A stretch of 64,000 nucleotides of DNA from Rhizobiales bacterium UBA1912 (GTDB taxonomy: Bacteria > Pseudomonadota > Alphaproteobacteria > Rhizobiales > Devosiaceae). A program made the translations under genes and the position numbers. The stretch spans positions 22,927 through 86,926 of the forward strand of contig DDGC01000001.1 in assembly GCA_002337455.1 (NCBI GenBank). Direction: 5' to 3'. This document shows, one piece after another, positions 1-7,966 of this stretch (its first letter is position 1; each line of letters begins with the position of its first letter). A model generated the notes under the pieces. The model did no database searches. It was given only the letters and a program-made list of their open reading frames with translations, and was not told the DNA's origin.

Positions 1-1055
1 GCACGCTCGACATCGACCGCCGGGCAGGCATCAAGCTCTTCGGTCCAGCCGTTCACGAACGGAGGCATGTTGACGCAAGTGGGCAGCGACTGGCCGCGCA
101 TCACGACCTGACGAATGGCATCGCGGTCGATGACCAGCGACATGGCTTCACGCACCAAGGGGTTTGCGAAGGGGTTCTCGTCAGTGATGTTGGAGCTGAT
201 GAGCGGCTCGTCATCCAGCGCGTAACCGAAATAGATCGTGCGGTTTTCAGGGCCGGTTTCGACCTTGACGCCGTCGGTGCCGGCGAGGCGCTCGATATCC
301 TGGACGGGAACGTCCTGGACGAGATCGACTTCACCCGAAAGGAGCGCTGCGACGCGGGTCGCGTTGTCCGAGATCGGGGTGTAGATGATTTCGGTGACCG
401 CCGGAGCATCGCCCCACCAGTTTTCATTGACCGTGAGAACCGAGCGGACGTCCGGGTCACGTTCGGCGAGGACATAAGGGCCCGTGCCGTTGGTGTTGCG
501 GACAGCGAAGTTTTCCTCACCAGCAGCAAAATCCTGGACTTCCTGCAGGTCGTTTGCTTCCGACCAGCCCTTGTCCATGATGAAGGTGTTGGTGATGTTG
601 TTGGGATAGAGCGGGCTCGGGCCGGCCATCTGGAATTCGACCGTGTGGTCGTCAACAGCGGCTACGCTCTCGACGTCGGCATGGAGCTGACGCATGTTGG
701 AGTTTTCGGACTTGGCGCGCTCGATGGAGAACACCACGTCTTCGGCGGTAAATTCTTCGCCGCCGTGGAACGTCACGCCTTCGCGCAGTTCGAAGACCCA
801 GACGGTTTCGTCGCCTTCCTTGACGTACCAATCGGTCGCAAGGCGCGCCTGAAGATTGCCCTCCACATCGCGATCGAGAAGCGTCTCGTAGATGTGGTGG
901 TTGAAGGTGTGAGTCACGCCCTGGTTCTGCGAGTGCGGATCCAGCGTGAGAGCATCGGACTGACGGGCCCAGCGCAGCGTTTCAGCGCTGGCCGCGCCAA
1001 CAAGCATGGAGGAGGCCAAAAGAGCCGCCGCAATGCCAGTGAGCGTGTTTCGCAT
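1..1055 (-). CDS. ABC transporter substrate-binding protein, family 5 (peptide/oligopeptide type), 3'-truncated by window edge
   Basis: Periplasmic binding protein that delivers peptides or similar solutes to an ABC importer. The visible 351 residues start with a typical signal peptide (MRNTLTGIAAALLASSMLVG, cleavage near ASA-ETL). They continue with the family-5 hallmarks: LDPHSQNQG, a YETLLD segment, ELREGVTFHGGEEFTAEDV near residue 100 and a GTGPYVL segment. The C-terminal third lies outside the window. The ATG at 1055 has an AAGGGG Shine-Dalgarno upstream, and a strong hairpin sits in its leader. Transporter partners would be outside the window. The family is clear; the substrate is not. 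Confidence 0.9.
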   Translation of the reverse strand, partial: MRNTLTGIAAALLASSMLVGAASAETLRWARQSDALTLDPHSQNQGVTHTFNHHIYETLLDRDVEGNLQARLATDWYVKEGDETVWVFELREGVTFHGGEEFTAEDVVFSIERAKSENSNMRQLHADVESVAAVDDHTVEFQMAGPSPLYPNNITNTFIMDKGWSEANDLQEVQDFAAGEENFAVRNTNGTGPYVLAERDPDVRSVLTVNENWWGDAPAVTEIIYTPISDNATRVAALLSGEVDLVQDVPVQDIERLAGTDGVKVETGPENRTIYFGYALDDEPLISSNITDENPFANPLVREAMSLVIDRDAIRQVVMRGQSLPTCVNMPPFVNGWTEELDACPAVDVER

Positions 1056-1082
1056 GTCGAGTTTATCCCCTTGAAAAATTAC

Positions 1083-1117
1083 CCGCCATCGGCGCCTTTG
1101 CCGGGCGCCGATGGCGG
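1083..1117. promoter_or_regulatory. Perfect 14-bp stem hairpin in the leader of the family-5 binding protein
   Basis: CCGCCATCGGCGCC is followed by a 7-base loop (TTTGCCG) and its exact reverse complement. On the minus strand the stem lies 28 bases upstream of the binding-protein start codon and is followed by GTAATTTTT, so it resembles a terminator or attenuator in the 5' leader. It could instead be an mRNA-stabilising stem. The structure is seen directly; the role is inferred. Confidence 0.5.
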
Positions 1118-1647
1118 AAGCCATCATCCAGAAATCGCACCCGCCTGCTGGGCCGGAACGAGATACTGACTTGGGGGTCGAATATGTCGAAACGGCACGG
1201 TCAGACGATTAAGCTCTTTCTGTTGATCGATGTGCAGGGATTATCTTTTTTTGCATGATGATCCCTCCCTGCGACTTGGGGCCAGCAACGCGTAGGGGTT
1301 TGAGACCCGAGCGTTGCGCGCCGAAGCCGCAACAAAGCGTCTTTTGTTTGATCGCGCAATGGGTATGTGGAGGACGTTTACGTCAGATACACTGTCCTTT
1401 TTTGACTGTTCGGTCAAAAAACTGCCAAAATCCGGGCAACTCCGGCGTACTTGCTGGTACGATATGCTGAAAATATTGGCAAAATTTTTTTTGTGCGCGA
1501 TTGCTGAACAGTGTGACGCGCTCCGAACACGGGTGATTTTCGCGTTGAATCAGTGGGGCTTGTAAGACGGCGGACGGGAAACGGACTGGATGGTCAGGCC
1601 CTTGGAACGATGCCTGTATTGGATTTGCGGTGACTGCGACACGGTGC
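1118..1647. other. Intergenic region between divergent binding-protein and sigma-factor genes
   Basis: About 530 bases without a convincing gene. It is AT-richer than its surroundings around 1380-1500 and should hold the promoters of both divergent units. The short open frames here have no good ribosome site or recognisable protein features. The only clear structure is the palindrome at 1398-1421. Confidence 0.5.
1398..1421. promoter_or_regulatory. Palindrome TTTTTTGAC-N6-GTCAAAAAA, possible operator
   Basis: A perfect 9-bp inverted repeat with spacer TGTTCG, inside the AT-rich part of the sigma-factor upstream region. The core TTGAC-N6-GTCAA has the size and symmetry of a TetR-type operator. 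The T-run followed by an A-run also fits a bidirectional terminator. No TetR gene is present nearby, so the operator reading is a guess. Confidence 0.4.
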
Positions 1648-2163
1648 ATGGACAGAGACACCCTTTACCAGCGGGCCGCGCAACGGTTTGGGGCCGCGCT
1701 GGCGCGGCTGGCACGTGGATACGAGGCGGACAGGGAACTGGCGCGCGATCTCGAACAGGAGATGCACGTGGCGCTGTGGCGGAGTCTCGAAAATTTCCGG
1801 GGCGAGGCCGAGCTTTCCACGTGGGTCTGGCGCGTGGCGCACAATATCGGGGCCAAGCATGTGCAATCGGCAACCCGTCAGAAACGGCACGCACCGCTGG
1901 TTCCCATCGAGGATATCGAACTGGCGAGCCCGCAGGCCGGGCCGGAAATCCAGACCGACACAGCCCTGACGCTCGAGCGGCTTTATGGGCTGATCCATGC
2001 GCTGAGGCCGCTCGACCGGCAGGTGATGCTGCTCTATCTCGAAGACCTCGAGGCCGGCAGCATTGCCGAGATCACCGGGCTTTCGCCCGGCAGCGTCGCA
2101 ACGCGCATTCACCGCATCAAGGCCGCGCTGGCGGCGCAGTTTGAAACCGGAGAGGCGCCATGA
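1648..2163 (+). CDS. RNA polymerase sigma factor, ECF (sigma-70 family)
   Basis: Extracytoplasmic-function sigma factor of about 171 residues. Region 2 is visible as DLEQEMHVALWRSLENFRG followed by ELSTWVWRVAHNIGAKHV. Region 4 is visible as LRPLDRQVMLLYLEDLEAGSIAEITG with the helix-turn-helix SPGSVATRIHRIKAAL. I took the ATG at 1648; an in-frame GTG at 1630 would add six residues, and neither has a strong ribosome site. The stop overlaps the start of the following membrane-protein gene (ATGA), which suggests co-translation with a partner that may act as its anti-sigma or sensor. The regulon is unknown. Confidence 0.88.
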   Translation: MDRDTLYQRAAQRFGAALARLARGYEADRELARDLEQEMHVALWRSLENFRGEAELSTWVWRVAHNIGAKHVQSATRQKRHAPLVPIEDIELASPQAGPEIQTDTALTLERLYGLIHALRPLDRQVMLLYLEDLEAGSIAEITGLSPGSVATRIHRIKAALAAQFETGEAP

Positions 2164-2765
2164 GCCATACGCCCAAAGGCGCCGAGCCCCGGCGTCCCCA
2201 GAACGTCTGGAAGGAGCAGGACATGCAGGCCCGGAGTTTTACACCTGACATGCTGGCCAGGAACGCGGCCGGGCTCGACGCCCATATCCGCAGGCGCAAC
2301 ATTTTCGAGTATCTCGCAGCGGGTGCCGTAATCGTCTTTTGCCTCGTCATTTCAGTGATGATGGTGGCCGGCGGGGTTTCCGGCTTTGCCGATAGCATGG
2401 TGCTGGCGGGCACGCTGACGCTGGCGGCAGGGAGTGCAATCGTGATCTGGCAGATGCATGCCCGGACGGGGCAACCCCGGGCGAGCAGTGGCGAGGAGGC
2501 AACGCTGGCTTCCATGCGCAGCGAACTGGTGCGCCAGCGCGATGCGTTGCGCAAGGTGTGGATCTGGTACCTGCTGCCGTTTGCGCCGGGGCTGTTTCTG
2601 ATCTACGGCGCCGATCTTTTCCGCCCCCAGGGCAACATTGCCCTTTCGAGCGGCCTTTTGGCCGGGACGCTGGGGCTGGCGGTGTTTATCTGCTGGCTCA
2701 ACCTTTTGGCGGCGCGCAGGATGGACGCCGAGATCAAAAAGATCGATGCCGAGCGCGAGGGCTGA
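2160..2765 (+). CDS. Membrane protein coupled to the ECF sigma factor (possible anti-sigma or sensor)
   Basis: A 201-residue protein whose start overlaps the sigma-factor stop by four bases. An N-terminal soluble part of about 45 residues is followed by four predicted membrane segments: roughly YLAAGAVIVFCLVISVMMVA, a second near MVLAGTLTLAAGSAIVIW, then IWYLLPFAPGLFLIYG and LLAGTLGLAVFICWLNLL. A charged cytosolic loop lies between the hairpins, and the tail AEIKKIDAEREG is charged. I do not recognise a zinc-binding anti-sigma motif. The anti-sigma role is inferred only from the overlap with the sigma gene. Confidence 0.75.
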   Translation: MSHTPKGAEPRRPQNVWKEQDMQARSFTPDMLARNAAGLDAHIRRRNIFEYLAAGAVIVFCLVISVMMVAGGVSGFADSMVLAGTLTLAAGSAIVIWQMHARTGQPRASSGEEATLASMRSELVRQRDALRKVWIWYLLPFAPGLFLIYGADLFRPQGNIALSSGLLAGTLGLAVFICWLNLLAARRMDAEIKKIDAEREG

Positions 2766-2786
2766 GCCCGGATCAGCTTGACCAGG

Positions 2787-3134
2787 TCAGCTTGCCGGTG
2801 GCTCCCACAATTCGATCGGGTTGCCTTCGGGGTCGTGGATGCGGGCAAAGCGGCCGGTCTCGGGAGTGTCCCATTCGGCGCGGGTTTCTATGGCGATGCC
2901 GGCTTGTTTGAGATCGGCCATCAAGGTGGTGAGATCGTCGACGCGGAAATTTATCATCCACTGCTTGTCGGGCGGGAAATAATCGGTTTCGCGCCTGAAG
3001 GGGGCAAAGACGGTCATGCCGGCCTCCTGCTCCCAGAAACCGGGAACGCCCAGATGGGTCTCGTACCACTTCGCCAGCACCTCGGTATCGCCCGAGCGAA
3101 AAAACACCCCGCCTATGCCTGTCGCCTGCGCCAT
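2787..3134 (-). CDS. VOC (glyoxalase/bleomycin-resistance fold) family protein
   Basis: A single-domain VOC protein of 115 residues. It begins MAQATGIGGVFFRSGDTEVLAKWYE, typical of the first beta-alpha-beta module, and ends with the characteristic ARIHDPEGNPIELWEPP, whose Glu is the usual metal ligand. Such proteins include lyases, isomerases and resistance proteins; this one gives no substrate clue. It is divergent from an Rrf2-type regulator, with a 127-base gap that contains the short inverted repeat AATGT-N4-ACATT at 3150-3163, so the two may be co-regulated. Confidence 0.85.
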   Translation of the reverse strand: MAQATGIGGVFFRSGDTEVLAKWYETHLGVPGFWEQEAGMTVFAPFRRETDYFPPDKQWMINFRVDDLTTLMADLKQAGIAIETRAEWDTPETGRFARIHDPEGNPIELWEPPAS

Positions 3135-3261
3135 TTCCAGCCTCCCCGCAATGTGTCAACATTGGGATACGTCCTGGGATAAACGTCAAGAGGTTGCGCC
3201 CGAGGGCGCGGCCAATTATGACAGAACCGCCTTTTATGAGGAGCGCCTGCCTCTCGTGTCG

Positions 3262-3699
3262 ATGATATCGCAAAAAGCCCGCTACGCCCTGCGCGCCCTT
3301 GTGGCGCTGACGCGCGCCGGAGAGGGCGAAAGCCTGATGATCTCGGAAATCGCCACCGGGCAGGATATTCCGAAAAAATTCCTCGAACAGATCCTGCTTG
3401 AACTCAAGCGCAGCGGCATCGTGATGTCCAAGCGTGGGAAGATGGGCGGCTATCTGCTTTTAAAGACGCCGGGCGAGATCAGCTTTGGCGAGGTGCTGCG
3501 CGTCATCGACGGCCCGATAGCGCCCCTGCCCTGCCTGTCGAAAATCGCCTATCGACGGTGTATCGATTGCCGCAGCGAGGATGATTGCGAAATCCGGCAC
3601 GTGTTTTCCAAGGTGACCGACGCGACGCGCGCCGTGCTCGACCGTACGACACTGGCGGACGCTATCGGGGAAGTGGATCTGCTGGAAAAAGCCAGCTAG
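3262..3699 (+). CDS. Rrf2 family transcriptional regulator with cysteine cluster
   Basis: A 145-residue winged-helix regulator. It starts MISQKARYALRALVAL, the classic Rrf2 N-terminus, and has the recognition region SEIATGQDIPKKFLEQILLELKRSGIV followed by the RGKMGGYLL wing. Residues after the wing carry four cysteines in the pattern PCLSK-x5-RC-IDC-x5-C, close to the Fe-S-binding cysteines of IscR/NsrR-like members, so redox or iron-sulfur sensing is plausible. The frame is open further upstream, but the conserved N-terminus fixes the start at the ATG at 3262. The target is probably itself or the divergent VOC gene. Confidence 0.88.
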   Translation: MISQKARYALRALVALTRAGEGESLMISEIATGQDIPKKFLEQILLELKRSGIVMSKRGKMGGYLLLKTPGEISFGEVLRVIDGPIAPLPCLSKIAYRRCIDCRSEDDCEIRHVFSKVTDATRAVLDRTTLADAIGEVDLLEKAS

Positions 3700-3748
3700 A
3701 TCATTTGACTGATGGTGGCCTGCAAATGGGGACCGGCTCTAACACCTT

Positions 3749-4897
3749 CTAGTGGACCTTCTCGCCGTCGACCCAAACGCCTTGCACATCGAACCCGTCC
3801 GAGAGGTGCACCATGGACGCCGCGGCGCCGGAACCCAGATGCCCGAACGTTTCGGCAAGTCCCATCGCCTGGGCGGGATAGAGCGATGCCATGCGCAGGA
3901 CCTCATCGAGATCGAGGCCTATGGTTTTGTGCATGTAGGAAACGGCATCGATCATGGTGAGATCGGCACCGGCCAGCGTGCCATCGGCCAGCCGCAGCGC
4001 GCCATCGGCCCTGACGATCTCGCGGCCATTGAGGGTAAACCCGGTCATGTCAGTGCCAATGGGCGACATGGCGTCGGTGACGAGGAAAATCTTTCCCGGT
4101 CCTGTCTTGGCGCGCAGGGCGATACCAATGGTCGCCGGATCGACATGGATGCCATCGGCAATCAACCCGGCCCAGACGCCATTGGCCAGCGCTGCGCCGA
4201 CGAGGCCGGGCTCGCGATTGCCGAGCTGGCTCATGGCGTTGAACAGATGGGTGACCATCGATGCGCCCGCCTTAAAGGCCACCACCGCACCGGCAATGCC
4301 TGTATCGGAGTGCCCGACGGACACTGTGACACCGGCCCGAACCAGCCGGGCGATCTGGTCGGGCCCGACGGATTCGATGGCGACTGTGGTCAGAAGGGCC
4401 GGCATGGCGCGCCGCGCCTCGATGAGCGCGAGCAAATCGGGTTCGTCCATGGGACGAATGAAGGCAGGGTTGTGCGCGCCCTTGCGGGCGACCGAAAGAT
4501 GCGGGCCCTCGATATGCAGCCCCGCAAAGCCGGGTACTTTTTCGGCGTGAGCGGCCACACCCGCATCGAGCGCCGAGCGAGTGACCTCGCGCGTATCGGT
4601 GACCAGGGTGGGCAGGAGCGCGGTAGTGCCGAACTGGAAATTGGCCGCGCAGAGCTGGCGCAGGCCCTCGAGGCTGCGGTCCTCGTTGAGCAGCACGCCA
4701 CCAGCGCCATTGACCTGCAGATCGACAAAGCCGGGCACCAGCATGCCATGACCAAGGTCGATTTCGGCCACACCGGAGGGAACATCGGCGGGGTGGACGA
4801 CGGATTTGACGCGACCGTTTTCGACGAGGACCACCCGGCCCTCATGCCAGCCGTTTCCATCGAAGATCCTGGGCGCCGAGAGCGAGAACATGGTCAT
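3749..4897 (-). CDS. nagA: N-acetylglucosamine-6-phosphate deacetylase
   Basis: Removes acetate from GlcNAc-6-phosphate in the cytosol, giving glucosamine-6-phosphate. The 382 residues match the usual NagA length. Amidohydrolase motifs are all present: HIEGPHL at 128-134 (metal ligand Glu130), VGHSDT (His196), THLFNAM (His217), DGIHVDP and VTDAMSPIG with the catalytic Asp275. Its start ATG overlaps the stop of the upstream SIS gene by four bases, so the two are translationally coupled. Together with that gene, the GntR regulator and murQ it makes an amino-sugar catabolism locus. Confidence 0.96.
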   Translation of the reverse strand: MTMFSLSAPRIFDGNGWHEGRVVLVENGRVKSVVHPADVPSGVAEIDLGHGMLVPGFVDLQVNGAGGVLLNEDRSLEGLRQLCAANFQFGTTALLPTLVTDTREVTRSALDAGVAAHAEKVPGFAGLHIEGPHLSVARKGAHNPAFIRPMDEPDLLALIEARRAMPALLTTVAIESVGPDQIARLVRAGVTVSVGHSDTGIAGAVVAFKAGASMVTHLFNAMSQLGNREPGLVGAALANGVWAGLIADGIHVDPATIGIALRAKTGPGKIFLVTDAMSPIGTDMTGFTLNGREIVRADGALRLADGTLAGADLTMIDAVSYMHKTIGLDLDEVLRMASLYPAQAMGLAETFGHLGSGAAASMVHLSDGFDVQGVWVDGEKVH

Positions 4898-5919
4898 AGC
4901 GTCGATGTTACCTTGCGCAGATGCGGGGGCTCGTCGGGATTGAAGCCGCGACGGCGGGCCAGGGCTTCGATAAAGCCGTAAAACGAAACGACCAGTGCGA
5001 TGGGATCGGTCAACGGATGGCCGGTGCGGGCGACGGGGAGCGCGATACCCGAACCCGGCTGCGGATCGGCAACAAAGACCGAACCGCCCTGCCCGGCCAG
5101 CCGGGCGCAGGTTTCAAGGATCGAGGGGCGCGCCTTGTCCGCCGCGCTGAGCGCGAGGACGGGGAAACCCTTCTGGACGATGGCAGCCGGACCGTGCAGC
5201 ACTTCGGCCGTTGAATAGGCCTCGGCGTGCAGGCCGGAGGTTTCCTTGAATTTCAGCGCTGCCTCATGGGCGATGGCGGCGCCGGGGCCGCGGCCGAGCA
5301 CATAAAGCGAATTGGCATTTGCGGTTGCTTCGACGAGGGGCGACCAGTCGCACGAAAGGGCGTTTTCGAGGGCTTCGGGGAGAGCGTCGAGCGCACCGAG
5401 CATTGCCTTGTCGCCCGTCCAGCCGGCAACGATGGCCAGACCGGCCACCGCGGAGGTGACGAAGGTCTTGGTGGCGGCAACCGACTGCTCTTCTCCCGCA
5501 CAGATATCGATGACGTGATGGGCAGCCTCGGCCAGCGGGGAGCCCTTTGTGTTGGTGATGGCGATGGCTGTGGCGCCGGAGCGGGACGCGCTTTGCAGCA
5601 TGGAGACGATATCGGGGCTTTTGCCTGACTGGGAAATGCCAATGGCGGCGGCCCGATCAAGCTTGAGATCGACGCCGTAGATCGAGGCAATCGAGGGGCC
5701 GACCGAGGCAACAGGGACACCGGTGGAAAGTTCGCAAGCATACTTGAAAAATGTCGCCGCGTGATCGGACGAGCCGCGGGCGATGGTTATAATGAGGCGC
5801 GGATCGGCATCGGCAAGCGCGCGGGCCGTAGCGTCCAGCGCCGGGCGGCCCTCGCCAAGCAGGCGGGCCACAGCGGCCGGGATTTCGGCGATTTCGCGCT
5901 TCATGTGAGTCTGGGTCAT
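4894..5919 (-). CDS. Double-SIS-domain aminosugar isomerase/deaminase (NagB-II / GlmS-isomerase-like)
   Basis: A 341-residue protein made of two SIS domains, equivalent to the isomerase half of GlmS without the glutaminase domain. GISQSGKSPDIV and EEQSVAATKTFVTSAVAG are the sugar-phosphate-binding signatures of the first domain; ALKFKETSGLHAEAYSTAEVLHGP lies in the second. Proteins of this class replace NagB and convert glucosamine-6-phosphate to fructose-6-phosphate plus ammonia. That role fits the four-base overlap with nagA downstream. I chose the ATG at 5919 (MTQTHMKREIAEIP), which has an AGAGG ribosome site, although the frame is open further upstream. Confidence 0.9.
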   Translation of the reverse strand: MTQTHMKREIAEIPAAVARLLGEGRPALDATARALADADPRLIITIARGSSDHAATFFKYACELSTGVPVASVGPSIASIYGVDLKLDRAAAIGISQSGKSPDIVSMLQSASRSGATAIAITNTKGSPLAEAAHHVIDICAGEEQSVAATKTFVTSAVAGLAIVAGWTGDKAMLGALDALPEALENALSCDWSPLVEATANANSLYVLGRGPGAAIAHEAALKFKETSGLHAEAYSTAEVLHGPAAIVQKGFPVLALSAADKARPSILETCARLAGQGGSVFVADPQPGSGIALPVARTGHPLTDPIALVVSFYGFIEALARRRGFNPDEPPHLRKVTSTL

Positions 5920-5956
5920 GCCGTGGAGTATCCTCTTAGTTCTTGTTTTCGCGCGG

Positions 5957-6715
5957 TCAGGTCTGCAGGCGCAATTCGGCGACGAAATCATAAGCATCGC
6001 CACGATAGATGGAGCGGGTGAATTCAACGATCCGCCCCGAGGTGAGATAGGATGTGCGCTCGATCCGCAGGCTGGCGGCACCGGGGGCGACAGCGAGCAG
6101 TTCGGCGTCGTGCTTGCCCAGATTGAACGCTGCTATGCGCTGGATGGCGCGCACGGGGCGATTGCCCGTCTCGTCGAGCTTGGCGTAAAGCGAATTGGCA
6201 ACGGCATCGGGATCGGGCAGCACTGAGGCGGCGAGCGAGGCGCGCTCGATGGCCAGGGGGTGACCATCGACGACGCGCAGGCGGGCGACGCGGGCGACCT
6301 TCTCGCCAGCGCCGAGGCCGAGAACGACGGCCTCTTCGTTGGAGGGGTCATAAAGGCCGCGGTCGAGCCATTCGGAAGCCACTGTCATGCCGCGGCGGGC
6401 CATATCCTCGGTGAACGAGGTGAGGTTGGAGAGGGTCTGTTCGACCCGCTGGACGGTGGGCGCCACGAAGGTGCCCGATCCACGGCGCTGGATCAGGATG
6501 CCATCGGCCACCAGATGCTGGACGGCCTTGCGGACGGTGACGCGGGAGATTTCGGCAGTGGCGGCAATATCGCGTTCGGAGGGCAGCGCATCGCCGGGGT
6601 TGATGAGACCGGAATTGACAGCGTCCTCGATGGAGCGGCGCAGGCGCATATAGAGAGGACCCGCGCCCCGCGCGCCGGCAGTTTGCCTGAAAATGTCCTC
6701 GATGGTGGCATTCAT
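5957..6715 (-). CDS. GntR/HutC family transcriptional regulator with UTRA domain
   Basis: A 252-residue repressor. The N-terminal winged helix includes PLYMRLRRSIEDAVNSG and the typical GDALPSERDIAATAEISRVTVRKAV, then DGILIQRRGSGTFV. The C-terminal UTRA effector domain has YSNEEAVVLG-like spacing and ends VEFTRSIYRGDAYDFVAELR. The start at 6715 follows GAGGAG with a seven-base spacer. It lies first in the leftward SIS-nagA operon and divergent from murQ, so it is the likely sensor of an amino-sugar phosphate. The frame stays open far upstream, antisense to murQ, which is not real coding. Confidence 0.92.
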   Translation of the reverse strand: MNATIEDIFRQTAGARGAGPLYMRLRRSIEDAVNSGLINPGDALPSERDIAATAEISRVTVRKAVQHLVADGILIQRRGSGTFVAPTVQRVEQTLSNLTSFTEDMARRGMTVASEWLDRGLYDPSNEEAVVLGLGAGEKVARVARLRVVDGHPLAIERASLAASVLPDPDAVANSLYAKLDETGNRPVRAIQRIAAFNLGKHDAELLAVAPGAASLRIERTSYLTSGRIVEFTRSIYRGDAYDFVAELRLQT

Positions 6716-6762
6716 CGAACCGCTCCTCGCCCGGCGCAAAGCCCGACAGTTCTTTTCCAGCC

Positions 6763-6790
6763 ATAATACCAATATTAGACCATTGGCCAA
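6763..6790 (-). promoter_or_regulatory. Putative promoter/operator of the gntR-SIS-nagA operon
   Basis: On the minus strand TTGGCC and TATTAT are separated by 16 bases, a plausible -35/-10 pair. Within it TGGTCTAATAT and TGGTATTAT form a near-direct repeat of the GGTNTA type seen in operators of HutC-subfamily GntR proteins. This suggests autoregulation. It is a motif reading only. Confidence 0.45.
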
Positions 6791-6887
6791 GCTAGCAGAG
6801 TGGAAATTTTGCAGAAAGTCGCAAGAGCCCGGATTTCGGGCTGTTTTGGCTCCTTTGAGCATCCAGGCACGACAATTTCGTAACACC

Positions 6888-6920
6888 CCACTGGACAAGT
6901 GGTATTTTTTTGGCATTATC
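6888..6920 (+). promoter_or_regulatory. Putative murQ operon promoter with overlapping inverted repeat
   Basis: TGGACA (6892-6897) and ATTATC (6915-6920) are spaced by 17 bases. A short inverted repeat, CCACT-GGACA-AGTGG (6888-6902), covers the -35 element and may be an operator for the divergent GntR repressor. The -10 lies about 20 bases upstream of the leader-peptide start. Confidence 0.4.
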
Positions 6921-6941
6921 GAGGGAACAGGAGGATTATGC

Positions 6942-6998
6942 ATGCCACGTAGGGGCGACATGCTGATCGGAACGATTTCGCGCAGGCTGCAGCGGTGA
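6942..6998 (+). CDS. Short leader peptide translationally coupled to murQ (18 aa)
   Basis: An ATG seven bases after a perfect AGGAGG (6929-6934) opens an 18-codon frame, MPRRGDMLIGTISRRLQR. Its TGA overlaps the GTG start of murQ (GTGA). murQ itself has no good ribosome site, so ribosomes finishing this peptide may restart on murQ. No function for the peptide itself is suggested. An alternative ATG at 6938 is in frame with murQ but meets a TAG after four codons. Confidence 0.45.
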   Translation: MPRRGDMLIGTISRRLQR

Positions 6999-7897
6999 GT
7001 GCGCTTGTGCCCACCGAACACGCCGATCCGCGCTATGCCGGGCTTGACGGCTGGGACGACAGCGCCATCCTTTCCGCCCTGCTCGACGGCCAGAAACGCG
7101 GCATCGATGTCGTAAACGCGGCCATTCCCGACATTGCCAAGGCTGCTGCGCTGGGCGTTGCGGCGCTGCAGTCGGGCGGACGGCTGATCTATGTCGGCGC
7201 CGGGAGCCCGGGGCTGATCGCGCTCGGCGATGCGCTGGAAATTCCACAGACCTACGGCATTGCAAGAGACCGCATCGTCATTGTGATGGCGGGCGGGCTG
7301 GCGATGACCGAAGAACTGCTCGGGGGACCGGAAGACGACGCCGGCCTGGGCGCGGCCGATCTTGCCACGCTTGGCGTCGGGCCGAACGACTGTGTCATCT
7401 GCATTTCGGCAAGTGGCACCACCCGCTACACGGTCGCCGCGTTGCGGGCAGCCAGGGAAGCGGGTGCCAAGACAGTCGGCATGGCGGGAAACAGTGGCGC
7501 GCCGCTGCTGGCCGATGCCGATGTGGCGATCCTTTTGGCGAGCGGGGCGGAAGTGATTTCCGGTTCGACCCGCATGGCGGCAGGGACGGCGCAGAAGGCG
7601 GCACTCAATATGCTCTCCACGCTCATCGGGGTGCGGATGGGGCATGTGCACGACAATTTCATGGTCAACGTCATCGCCGACAACGACAAACTGATCCTGC
7701 GAGCCACCGGTATCGTGGCGCGCATCGCCGGGGTTTCGCCCGAGCGTGCGGCGCAGGCCATGCAGACGGCTCACAATGAGGTAAAGCCCGCGATCCTTGT
7801 GGCCGCGGGCGCAAGAAATCTGTCCGAGGCGCAAGAGTTTCTGGCGCAATCGGGCGGTGTCGTACGCAAGGCACTGGCCCTTCTGGGGCGCACATAA
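6995..7897 (+). CDS. murQ: N-acetylmuramic acid 6-phosphate etherase
   Basis: Cleaves the lactyl ether of MurNAc-6-phosphate in the cytosol, giving GlcNAc-6-phosphate and D-lactate, and so feeds NagA. The 300 residues show the MurQ features: TEHADPRYAGLD at the N-terminus, the SIS-domain glycine loop YVGAGSPGL, GGPEDDAGLG, SASGTTRYT and the diagnostic EVISGSTRMAAGTAQK, with the helical C-terminal domain after it. Start is GTG at 6995, chosen because the conserved N-terminus begins just after it and no ATG lies between the upstream in-frame stop (6950) and it. It is followed by a sugar ABC importer. Confidence 0.94.
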   Translation: MSALVPTEHADPRYAGLDGWDDSAILSALLDGQKRGIDVVNAAIPDIAKAAALGVAALQSGGRLIYVGAGSPGLIALGDALEIPQTYGIARDRIVIVMAGGLAMTEELLGGPEDDAGLGAADLATLGVGPNDCVICISASGTTRYTVAALRAAREAGAKTVGMAGNSGAPLLADADVAILLASGAEVISGSTRMAAGTAQKAALNMLSTLIGVRMGHVHDNFMVNVIADNDKLILRATGIVARIAGVSPERAAQAMQTAHNEVKPAILVAAGARNLSEAQEFLAQSGGVVRKALALLGRT

Positions 7898-7919
7898 CGC
7901 CTTGTCCGACGAGGGAACG

Positions 7920-7947
7920 CCCACCCGGAGCTTTTCCGGGCGGGTTT
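7920..7947 (+). terminator. Intercistronic hairpin between murQ and the binding-protein gene
   Basis: CCCACCCGG and CCGGGCGGG pair with one mismatch around a seven-base loop and are followed by TTT. It is a weak terminator or an mRNA-processing stem that could set different levels for murQ and the transport genes. Confidence 0.4.
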
Positions 7948-7966
7948 AACAAGGAGAGGAACCATC

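Noticed and set aside
5957..7924. A 655-codon minus-strand frame spanning the GntR gene and running antisense to murQ
   Set aside because: Only the first 252 codons from the ATG at 6715 match GntR. The extension is antisense to a clear murQ gene and results from high GC.
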